Shown: positions 1 to 7,010 of the stretch, in pieces
Layout: each line of letters opens with the position of its first letter
How positions within the stretch are numbered: the first letter of the stretch is position 1
Source: Crocinitomicaceae bacterium
Lineage (GTDB): Bacteria; Bacteroidota; Bacteroidia; Flavobacteriales_D; Crocinitomicaceae
Length of the DNA stretch: 64,000 bases
Direction: 5' to 3'
NCBI GenBank assembly: GCA_016708105.1
Contig: JADJGJ010000001.1
Coordinates: 1,240,001 to 1,304,000 of the forward strand
Notes under the pieces: generated by a model
Seen by the model: only the letters and a program-made list of their open reading frames with translations
Databases searched by the model: none
What the model was told of the DNA's origin: nothing
Position numbers and translations under genes: made by a program

Positions 1-2
1 AG

Positions 3-497
3 TCAGGCAGCGCTATTGTAGTATCAACAGAAAAAGCCAACACCTTCAATATTTTTGCTGAAGGCATGGACTGGGCTTACTACGCATCATCAGTGAGACC
101 TGACACAACCCAGACAACTGCAAACAACGGAAGAGCCTTGGTAAATACCGCCAATTCAAATTTAGATGGCACAGGTACTTTAGGAACTATTTACACATGC
201 GGAACACCAGCAACGTATAAAGGCAGTAGCATAAGGTCAATCACCATCAAATCTATTGTATCAGTTACCTCAGGCATGATCAGAATTTTTTTGCAAAAAG
301 CATCAACCAAATATTTGTTTACTGAGGTAATGGTTGACACGGAAACACTATCATCTATTGACGAAGCTTTTGAAAGAACCATTCTCTTTGATGATGACCT
401 TGATTTGCAGGCAGGCATGTCAATACTGGCATCTACCCAGGTGGCCAATAGTTTTAAAATACAGGCTGAAGGGACTGACTGGAATTATGTGGCTTGA
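3..497 (+). CDS. Partial protein with an internal repeat, function unknown
   Basis: The frame is open from the first bases of the window, so the N-terminus lies upstream. About 164 residues are visible. The start and end of the visible part are two copies of one motif, each running Ser-Thr-x-x-Ala-Asn-x-Phe, two more residues, then Ala-Glu-Gly-x-Asp-Trp and ending near Tyr-x-Ala. The protein is therefore built from repeated beta-rich units of roughly 135 residues. Composition is polar and Thr/Ser-rich, as in secreted or surface proteins. The stop lies 24 bp before the RiPP precursor gene, so it may share a transcript with that cluster. I do not recognise the family; a surface adhesin or carbohydrate-binding repeat protein is possible but unproven. 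Confidence 0.6.
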   Translation, partial: SGSAIVVSTEKANTFNIFAEGMDWAYYASSVRPDTTQTTANNGRALVNTANSNLDGTGTLGTIYTCGTPATYKGSSIRSITIKSIVSVTSGMIRIFLQKASTKYLFTEVMVDTETLSSIDEAFERTILFDDDLDLQAGMSILASTQVANSFKIQAEGTDWNYVA

Positions 498-521
498 TTA
501 TTTAATTTAAAATTTTAACTT

Positions 522-785
522 ATGAAAACAAATAAAATTAATGTGGTGTTGTCGTTGAATAAGACTGTTAGATACTCGAGTTCAGTTAATAGGTATGCTA
601 ATGAAGAGGCAAGGATTAATGGATCGAACAATATTATTAGGGCTAACGGAACGGCTACAGCAACTCAAATGTGGGGTTGGATTCAAGATCCTGCAGGCAA
701 TGGATCTATTCCTTGGGTCGATCCAGATACTGATATATCTTATGGGTCGTCCTTTGGTTCAGGTGCAAGTAAAGTTACTGGCTGA
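522..785 (+). CDS. RiPP (graspetide-type) precursor peptide 1
   Basis: This 87-residue ORF sits 19 bp before an ATP-grasp peptide ligase gene and looks like its substrate. The leader begins MKTNKINVVLSLNK, and the same leader opens the gene at 19600, which argues for recognition by a shared enzyme. The C-terminal part holds Trp residues, Gly/Ser-rich stretches and a short acidic PDTD segment, which could supply carboxylates for ester or amide cross-links to Thr, Ser or Lys. An NGSN motif near residue 35 sits where related leaders often have a Gly-Gly type site. Known for the family: ATP-grasp ligases join side-chain carboxylates to hydroxyls or amines. Inferred here: core boundaries and ring pattern. 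Confidence 0.8.
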   Translation: MKTNKINVVLSLNKTVRYSSSVNRYANEEARINGSNNIIRANGTATATQMWGWIQDPAGNGSIPWVDPDTDISYGSSFGSGASKVTG

Positions 786-804
786 TCAAAAGCGTTAAAA
801 TTTT

Positions 805-1800
805 ATGCCTCAAGTGATATTAATAATCAGTGAGAATATTGACATTTCGACTGATATTGTGATGGACTGGATTGACCATTTTGGTGGAATCGCTATTAGA
901 GTTAATCCTGATACTAGGTTCGCATTTAAAAAACTTGTGATAGACTATAAGGGAGTTAACTCCTTAAGTTTTGAGGTTAACCACCTTGAATACCGTGGGG
1001 ACGACATAGCAGCATTTTGGTATCGCCGGGGTTTTATACCCATGAATATACCGGACATCCCATTGGAAACATTAAGCGAATCCATTTGTACTACTGTCAA
1101 GGATCATTTGAGTCGAGAACTTGAATCACTGCACCAGACAATATCTTCAATTTTAAAAAATAAAAGATCAATTGGTAGAAGTGATAATCAATTGAACAAA
1201 CTATGTGTACTTCTTTTGGCTAAATCTGTTGGAATTGATATTCCGCGTACTTGGATTGTTACAGACAAAAAAGACGTACGTCAAATACTAGATGAAGGAA
1301 ATTCTGTTATAACAAAGTCTATCGTTGACAACTTATCAATTGTGAAAAATATGGGAATAAATTCTTCATTGTGGGTAACCTATACAGAGGATTTGATAGG
1401 CCATGATTTACAGGGCAATGATTCTTGTTTCCCTTCTCTTGTTCAGGAAAAATTGCACAAAAGCTTCGAAATTAGGATATTCTTCCTGAATTCTGTTTGT
1501 TACTCTATGGCAATTTTTTCTCAACTGGATAACCAGACCAGTACGGATTTTAGAAAGTATAATTCCGTAAAACCGAACCGAACAGTGCCATTTACGTTAC
1601 CTGTTGATGTTTCAGACAAATTGATTAAGTTGATGTCATCACTCAATCTGAATACAGGATCTATTGACATGGTATATACAACTGACGGAAGCTATGTCTT
1701 TCTAGAAGTTAATCCAGTAGGTCAATTTGGTATGGTTTCCGAACCATGCAACTATAAACTTGAAAAAATAATAGCTAAATATCTTGTATGTAATGAGTAA
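805..1800 (+). CDS. gwsG: Grasp-with-spasm ATP-grasp peptide maturase
   Basis: This 331-residue protein is a cytoplasmic ATP-grasp ligase of the graspetide (MvdD-like) type, expected to form macrocyclic ester or amide links in the precursor. Visible features are the WYRRG motif near residue 72, typical of these maturases, the VQEKLHKSFEIRIFF strand-loop near 214-228, and the metal/ATP-binding FLEVNP segment at 301-306 followed by GQFG. The neighbours define the subtype: precursor upstream, a SPASM-domain partner downstream. The end overlaps the next small gene by 8 bp, so translation is probably coupled. Length and motifs are normal, and the enzyme looks intact. Confidence 0.88.
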   Translation: MPQVILIISENIDISTDIVMDWIDHFGGIAIRVNPDTRFAFKKLVIDYKGVNSLSFEVNHLEYRGDDIAAFWYRRGFIPMNIPDIPLETLSESICTTVKDHLSRELESLHQTISSILKNKRSIGRSDNQLNKLCVLLLAKSVGIDIPRTWIVTDKKDVRQILDEGNSVITKSIVDNLSIVKNMGINSSLWVTYTEDLIGHDLQGNDSCFPSLVQEKLHKSFEIRIFFLNSVCYSMAIFSQLDNQTSTDFRKYNSVKPNRTVPFTLPVDVSDKLIKLMSSLNLNTGSIDMVYTTDGSYVFLEVNPVGQFGMVSEPCNYKLEKIIAKYLVCNE

Positions 1801-2005
1801 GAACCCACAGAATGATATCGAATCTATTTGGAAACTAGCAAATTCACCTGTAAATTATACGAAAATTGTGGTAAGGGATATTGGAACGAATGGGCAATTC
1901 CGAAAAACGGTAAAAAGTCATTTCCACCAAACAGATCGCCATTTTTTGAATTCATTGTTCAAGCCGATTTCGAAAATACTAAATCCTAGATATTATAGTA
2001 AATAA
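1793..2005 (+). CDS. Small basic protein between gwsG and gwsS, unknown
   Basis: This 70-residue ORF starts at an ATG inside the end of gwsG (8 bp overlap), and its stop shares one base with the gwsS start (TAATG). That tight packing suggests a translated, co-regulated gene. A TTG three codons earlier is possible, but the ATG is preferred. The product is basic at the C-terminus (KSHFHQTDRHF, then a Lys/Arg-rich end) with no signal peptide, membrane segment or Cys pair. I do not recognise a family. It could be a recognition or scaffold partner for the maturases, or a further small substrate; both are inference from position only. Confidence 0.6.
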   Translation: MSKNPQNDIESIWKLANSPVNYTKIVVRDIGTNGQFRKTVKSHFHQTDRHFLNSLFKPISKILNPRYYSK

Positions 2006-3030
2006 TGGAAAAATTCAGACTATTTGCCTCCTGTTTACCGGTTAAGGGATTTAGAAGAAGCGTTATTTGCGACATACAACGATCAAAAATAAAGTTTATC
2101 CCAAATATTATTTTTGATCTTTTGATTAAGAATGATGGATATTCTAAAGATCAAATTCTTGCATTAAACGACGTTGACAATCATCAGGAAATTGAAGAGT
2201 GGCTAAATTACTTAGTCGAAAATGAATACGCCTACTGGTGTACAAATCCTGAACTTTTTCCAAAGCTAAACCTAGATTGGGAAAGTCCTGAGCTAATAAA
2301 TAACTCCATTATAGATGCTGACGGTTCATCAAATCATAATTATGAAGATATATTTAAACAACTTGATACTCTTGGATGCAAACATTTGCAATTACGTTTT
2401 TTTTACTCTATTAATTACCAGGATCTGATAGACAAATTGAGATTTTTGGACAATAGTCGTATAAATACAATAGAAATAATAATAAAGTATTCCGATAATT
2501 TTTCCATTGACTACCTTGAAAATATAGCTAGATCGATTACCAGAATAAATAACATTATTGTTCATTCTTCACCAAAATTTGAAAGGATTACAGAATTTTC
2601 AGGTAATAATTCGTGTTCAATTAAATTTATAACTGACCTCATCGATTCTCATATTCACTGCGGAAACATCAGCAAGGAATATTTTGTTCTTGATCAAAAT
2701 CTATTTCTCGAATCTCAAAATTTTAACTCATGCTTAAATAAAAAAATATCTATCGATGTTAACGGTGATATTAAAAATTGTCCATCCATGATATCAGTGT
2801 ACGGCAACGTAAAGTCAACAAGATTGTATGATAGCATAATGACACCGGGGTTTCAACAGATATGGAAAATAAATAAAGATCAAATTACTATTTGCAAAGA
2901 CTGCGAATTTAGGTACATTTGCACAGATTGCAGAGCATTTTTAAGTAGCGATAATTCCCTTGATAAACCTAAAAAATGCTCTTATAATCCTTATTTGGCT
3001 ATTTGGGAAGATGGCATCCAAAGTCTCTAA
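2005..3030 (+). CDS. gwsS: Grasp-with-spasm SPASM-domain peptide maturase partner
   Basis: This 341-residue protein matches the partner family found beside GwsG ligases. The N-terminus (FRLFASCLPVKGFRRSVICD) has the family's typical opening. The C-terminal third carries a seven-Cys SPASM pattern at C243, C259, C297, C300, C306, C309 and C325, expected to bind auxiliary Fe-S clusters. The CxxxCxxC motif that would bind a radical-SAM cluster is not seen, so the protein is unlikely to be an independent radical-SAM enzyme. In this family the SPASM domain is thought to assist peptide handling; its exact chemistry is not established. It is translationally coupled to the small upstream gene. Confidence 0.87.
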   Translation: MEKFRLFASCLPVKGFRRSVICDIQRSKIKFIPNIIFDLLIKNDGYSKDQILALNDVDNHQEIEEWLNYLVENEYAYWCTNPELFPKLNLDWESPELINNSIIDADGSSNHNYEDIFKQLDTLGCKHLQLRFFYSINYQDLIDKLRFLDNSRINTIEIIIKYSDNFSIDYLENIARSITRINNIIVHSSPKFERITEFSGNNSCSIKFITDLIDSHIHCGNISKEYFVLDQNLFLESQNFNSCLNKKISIDVNGDIKNCPSMISVYGNVKSTRLYDSIMTPGFQQIWKINKDQITICKDCEFRYICTDCRAFLSSDNSLDKPKKCSYNPYLAIWEDGIQSL

Positions 3031-3060
3031 ATATCTAGCTGATGTAAAACCGCGCTTGTT

Positions 3061-3912
3061 ATGCCGTTAAGCCAACTGTTGAACCCAAATCTTGCTATTA
3101 TAACAGCATTTATAATACTGTCATGTAATAACACATCCGATTACGAACTGGTGTCTAACGATGGTGTTTATATAGAAGAATTCGAAAGTTTTGGTGATCA
3201 CAATCGTTATAATGAAAATAACACCATTTTTCGAGTTGGCTGTACCTTTTCATATCGTTACGAATACATTTCGTCAGATGGCCAATCTTATCAATTCAAG
3301 GTTACTTGCGACGATAATGATGGGCGCTTAAATGACTGGAAGTTTAATGATAGTTTGACTGCTGATTCCTTGACCATACAAACAGTTACACTTGAAGTGT
3401 GGGATGGAAATCCAATGAAAGAACCTGATTACGATCAGACTGTAATTTGTTATATTTTATGGCCGGATACTTTGCTCGGAAGTCCGGTTGAGGCATCATT
3501 CACAGGAGTAATCGAAAATGAGAAAAATATATGGATGCATCCACCTCGCAGCTTTTTATTTGGCATCCTTGAGATAAATCCATTTCCCTTTATTCAAAAA
3601 CCCTACGAAATTGGAAACAAGTGGACATGGGAGTTAAGTATCGGTGACCAATGGGCAGATGAGCGGTGGAAGGAGTGGAAGGGGGCTATAACTAATGAAA
3701 TGAAATATGAGATCACTGCGAAAAAAATCGTAGAATCGCCGCTGGGCGATCTGGAATGTTTTGTCATTCAAAGCTCGGCAAAAAGTAAAATCGGAGAGAC
3801 CTTTCTGACTTCATATTTCCACCCAGTGTACGGCTTTGTGCAAATGAATTATATAAATATTGATAGTAGTAGACTAAATTTTTATTTGGTTGATTATAGT
3901 TGCATTAAATAG
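3061..3912 (+). CDS. Lipoprotein, unknown function
   Basis: A 283-residue protein with an N-terminal hydrophobic segment ending in a lipobox-like ILSC at about residue 22, so probably lipidated and exported. The body is beta-rich, and the C-terminal part contains an SYFHPVYGFVQMNY-like stretch resembling endings of secreted Bacteroidota proteins of the DUF3108-like kind, but this is only a resemblance. It lies 30 bp after gwsS on the same strand, so it could be the last gene of the RiPP operon, perhaps in handling or immunity at the envelope. That role is inference. The start is uncertain: the chosen ATG gives an unusual Pro-Leu-Ser opening before the hydrophobic core. Confidence 0.65.
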   Translation: MPLSQLLNPNLAIITAFIILSCNNTSDYELVSNDGVYIEEFESFGDHNRYNENNTIFRVGCTFSYRYEYISSDGQSYQFKVTCDDNDGRLNDWKFNDSLTADSLTIQTVTLEVWDGNPMKEPDYDQTVICYILWPDTLLGSPVEASFTGVIENEKNIWMHPPRSFLFGILEINPFPFIQKPYEIGNKWTWELSIGDQWADERWKEWKGAITNEMKYEITAKKIVESPLGDLECFVIQSSAKSKIGETFLTSYFHPVYGFVQMNYINIDSSRLNFYLVDYSCIK

Positions 3913-4662
3913 CCAGCCCTTCTAATCATGATCGTCTGCAAAACGAGTGTGTCCCTTATTGGGGCTGTCTCTAAATGATGGCGTCTTTGTTTTTTGTGAA
4001 AAGAGTTGTTAAAAAAAGTAAGGGAGTCAAAGTTCCCTGTATTCCGTGGGTACATAAACTTGCTGTGTGTTAATAAAAGTAAAACTAGTATTCAAAGATT
4101 ATATTCTCAAACAGACAGGTATCATGCACTAGTACACAATATTTCGGATCTTAATCCGCCTCATAAGCATCTGCAAATACCTTTGTAATTATATTTTAGT
4201 TCAATTGTAAGGCGGTAAAATGCTGATGCAATAGCTGTTTAGTCCAATTTTATTGGACTATTACAGATATGCTTTCGGTATAAATCATTTTTCATAATAA
4301 TAAAATTGTCTGAGTTTAGATAGAGAAAGTAACGCGTATGAATTTTTAGAACTGATTCCAGATCATGATTTGCTGCTGACGAATAGATTCGGTCTTCAGG
4401 TTTTGAAACAAATTTACCTCTCACCGGGTATTTATAAATCTAGTGAATTTTTTTCCACACAAATTTTTCACTGTAAATTTCGATCGCATTACTTTTTGTT
4501 TTCAAAGCAGGTTTAAAAAATCCCCCCGGAATGAAAGCTCAAACCGGAGAGACCGAACAATTCACAGATAGGTGAAAATCTGTGTCAAGCCAAAAGTACA
4601 ATCAATAATTCCGCTCGGAAATAGTAATTTAGTCAGGTTAAAACAATATAATACCTGTCTGA
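3913..4662. other. Long intergenic region without a convincing gene
   Basis: This 750 bp AT-rich stretch holds only short open frames with no recognisable product. It contains one perfect short inverted repeat (4240-4260) and, near 3950-3975, a GGGGCTGTCTC sequence resembling some insertion-sequence ends, but no partner repeat or transposase was found. A plus-strand frame is open from about 4306 to 4518 without a start codon and may be a gene remnant. The region separates the accessory RiPP locus from housekeeping-type genes and may mark an insertion boundary. Confidence 0.5.
4240..4260. repeat. Perfect 9-bp inverted repeat
   Basis: TAGTCCAAT (4240-4248) and ATTGGACTA (4252-4260) are exact reverse complements separated by TTT. 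The stem is AT-rich and no long T-run follows, so it is a weak terminator candidate. It could equally be an operator or a remnant of a mobile-element end. Confidence 0.5.
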
Positions 4663-6045
4663 ATGATACAAATTAAATCACCATATAATCACGAATTACT
4701 TGCTGAATTTGAACCTGAATGCTATGCCGATGCAGAAAAATCACTGGAAATAGCGCATCAGTTCCGGCTGAAAAATCCACAAGGTTTGCCTATTGCAGAA
4801 CGGATTACTATTCTCAAAAAATTAGCGTCTCTGGTTGAATCAAAACACGAAGAATTAGCGACACTTGCTTGTCATGAAGGAGGCAAACCAATTTCTGATT
4901 CTCGCGTTGAAATTAGTCGTGCCATCAATGGAATTAATCTCTGCATTGATTGGTTGAGTCAATTGCATGATGAAGAAATTGTAATGAACATCAATGCTGC
5001 TTCAAAAAACAGAAAAGCAATTACCAGACGAGAACCTATCGGTTTGGTATTTGCTATCAGTGCATTCAATCATCCGGTTAACTTAATTGTTCATCAAGCG
5101 GTCACGGCATTTGCTGCCGGATGTCCGGTATTGGTGAAACCTGATTTGCGCACACCTATTTCATGTATTCAATTAATTGAACTCATGCATGCCAGCGGAG
5201 TTCCAAAAGAAAGTTGTCAGGTTGTACTCTGTGATAATTCTGTTGCAGAAAAATTAGCCTGTGATAACAGGGTTCATTTTCTGAATTTTATTGGATCAGC
5301 AAAAGTGGGTTGGTATTTAAAATCAAAACTACCGGCCGGTACCCGTTGCGCATTAGAGCATGGTGGATTGGCACCCGCCATATTATTACATGATGCTCCC
5401 ATTGAGCACGCTGTTACTGCCTTGGCAAAAGGTGCGTTTTATCACGCCGGGCAAGTCTGCGTTTCAACTCAGCGCATTTATGTGCATGAAAATAGTAGTA
5501 AAGAATTTCTGCAAAAATTTGTTGCGCGTGCAAAAAGTTTCAAAACCGGTGACCCCATGTTGAATGAAACAGAGGCCGGTCCAATCATCTCAGTGACGGA
5601 ACTTGAACGCATTGATGCCTGGGTAAAAGAAGCAGTGAATGAAGGTGCAGAACTTTTGTGCGGTGGAAACAAAATAGGTGATACTTGTTATGAGCCAACT
5701 ATTTTGGTAAATCCAACTATCAAATCAAAAGTTTCAACTACCGAAATTTTTGGTCCCGTGGTTTGTGTTTACACCTACAACGATATTGATGATGCCATTG
5801 CTCAATCTAATGAAACAAGATATCATTTTCAGGCAGCAGTGTTTGGTAAAGACAACGAACTGATTCAACATGTAGTAAATAAATTGCAGGCATCAGCAGT
5901 TATGGTAAATGATCATACCGCTTTCAGAGTTGATTGGATGCCATTTGGTGGTCGTGATGAATCAGGCTTAGGCATTGGTGGTATTAAATATACGTTGGAA
6001 GATTATTCAGCTCAGAAGTTAGTTGTTTATCAGGAGCTAAATTGA
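4663..6045 (+). CDS. Aldehyde dehydrogenase family protein
   Basis: A 460-residue cytoplasmic NAD(P)-dependent aldehyde dehydrogenase. The catalytic pair is visible: Glu232 in LEHGG and the nucleophile Cys266 in GQVCVSTQR, with the usual spacing of 34 residues. The C-terminal PFGGRDESGLG segment and EIFGPV motif are also typical. The length is slightly short for the family (about 480-500). The substrate cannot be fixed; the closest general resemblance is to succinate-semialdehyde or glyceraldehyde-3-phosphate type enzymes. It stands alone, preceded by a long gap and followed by a GC-rich palindrome, so it is probably monocistronic. Confidence 0.9.
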   Translation: MIQIKSPYNHELLAEFEPECYADAEKSLEIAHQFRLKNPQGLPIAERITILKKLASLVESKHEELATLACHEGGKPISDSRVEISRAINGINLCIDWLSQLHDEEIVMNINAASKNRKAITRREPIGLVFAISAFNHPVNLIVHQAVTAFAAGCPVLVKPDLRTPISCIQLIELMHASGVPKESCQVVLCDNSVAEKLACDNRVHFLNFIGSAKVGWYLKSKLPAGTRCALEHGGLAPAILLHDAPIEHAVTALAKGAFYHAGQVCVSTQRIYVHENSSKEFLQKFVARAKSFKTGDPMLNETEAGPIISVTELERIDAWVKEAVNEGAELLCGGNKIGDTCYEPTILVNPTIKSKVSTTEIFGPVVCVYTYNDIDDAIAQSNETRYHFQAAVFGKDNELIQHVVNKLQASAVMVNDHTAFRVDWMPFGGRDESGLGIGGIKYTLEDYSAQKLVVYQELN

Positions 6046-6058
6046 CAATGAATCCCCC

Positions 6059-6102
6059 CGCGCAGCGTAGGCGCAGGTCGCGACCTGCGCCTACGCTGCG
6101 CG
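6059..6102. repeat. Perfect 44-bp GC-rich palindrome
   Basis: Two 22-base arms meet without a loop at the centre AGGTCG|CGACCT. It is strikingly GC-rich in an AT-rich genome. The same 12-base core and the GTAGG...CCTAC flanks recur at 22620-22669, and a related hairpin occurs at 33385-33407. It resembles dispersed REP- or MITE-like palindromic elements. It lies just after the aldehyde dehydrogenase stop and could also act as a transcription-end hairpin. Confidence 0.8.
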
Positions 6103-6197
6103 CGCGGGAAGGGGAGAGGGGGAAGGGAATTATTTTCTCCCCGGTTTTCATTAACCCTCCTTCAAAAATTCTGAATAATTGACTACCTTTCCATCCG

Positions 6198-7010
6198 ATG
6201 AAATCAATTCTGCTAACCGGATTATTTTTTATAGTACTTAGTGCTCGATCTCAGATCCATTATCAACTGGGCTCCCAGTCTTATGGCATGGCTAATACAG
6301 GGCTTTGTGCAACTAACGTGTGGGCCACATTCAATAACCCGGGTGCATTGGGCATGGTTGAAAAAACTTCATTAGGCTTGTCAGCTGAAAACAGATTCTT
6401 GATTAAAGAATTGTCAAGCCAGGCTTTAGGTTTTGTTATGCACACGAAAAAAACCGGAAATTTTGGATTTCATTTTCAGCAATACGGTTTTGAATTGTAT
6501 CGTGAAATGAATGGGGGATTTTCGTATGGCATGAAATTATCAGAACAATTTTCTGCCGGTGTTTCAATGCAATATCATGGAATTTTTCTGGCAGATAATT
6601 ATGGGTCTAAAACTTCTTTCTCTGCCGCACTTGGCATGGTGTATTCTCCTACTAAAAATCTTTCTTTGGGTATGCGTGTGCTGAATCTCAATCGCGCGCG
6701 CTTGGCTGAATTTGATAACGAACGATTACCCACTGTTTTTGGTTTAGGTTTTGAATATCGCCCAACAAAAAAAGTAACTTGTGCGGTAGAGGCTGAAAAA
6801 GACATGATCAATCCGATCAACGTGAAAGCTGCTCTGGCTATTCAGGCGCATGAAATTTTTTCTGTACGTATGGGTATGAATACGTATCCGTTTATTTCAA
6901 GTTTTGGTTTTGGTATTCAACTAAAAAAATTCATGTTGGATGGCGCTGCACAATGGCATACTAAACTGGGGCTTTGTCCATCCTTTTCTTTGGTCTATTC
7001 TTTTGAATAA
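6198..7010 (+). CDS. Outer-membrane beta-barrel protein, first gene of a three-gene set
   Basis: A 270-residue protein with a signal peptide (about residues 1-19) followed by alternating hydrophobic/polar strands rich in Gly and aromatic residues, ending in a Phe-containing strand (SLVYSFE). It resembles the broad PorV/UPF0164-like barrel proteins of Bacteroidota; the sequence NPGALG near residue 48 fits that group. The stop overlaps the next start by one base (TAATG), so translation is probably coupled to the helix-hairpin-helix/barrel gene. Exact transport role unknown. Confidence 0.75.
   Translation: MKSILLTGLFFIVLSARSQIHYQLGSQSYGMANTGLCATNVWATFNNPGALGMVEKTSLGLSAENRFLIKELSSQALGFVMHTKKTGNFGFHFQQYGFELYREMNGGFSYGMKLSEQFSAGVSMQYHGIFLADNYGSKTSFSAALGMVYSPTKNLSLGMRVLNLNRARLAEFDNERLPTVFGLGFEYRPTKKVTCAVEAEKDMINPINVKAALAIQAHEIFSVRMGMNTYPFISSFGFGIQLKKFMLDGAAQWHTKLGLCPSFSLVYSFE

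Noticed and set aside
595..798. ORF inside RiPP precursor 1 in another frame
   Set aside because: Shadow of the precursor gene; no leader or motif.
3950..3975. Insertion-sequence-like end (GGGGCTGTCTC)
   Set aside because: No matching inverted partner, target duplication or transposase was found.
4006..4188. 60-codon plus-strand ORF in the 3.9-4.7 kb gap
   Set aside because: No recognisable motif, no signal peptide and no overlap with neighbouring genes; looks like chance in AT-rich DNA.
4239..4424. Minus-strand ORF across the short inverted repeat
   Set aside because: It spans the palindrome and has no domain; composition is typical of a random frame.
4306..4518. Start-less plus-strand frame with plausible helix-like sequence
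   Set aside because: No start codon, no recognised family and no neighbouring partner; too weak to call a remnant.
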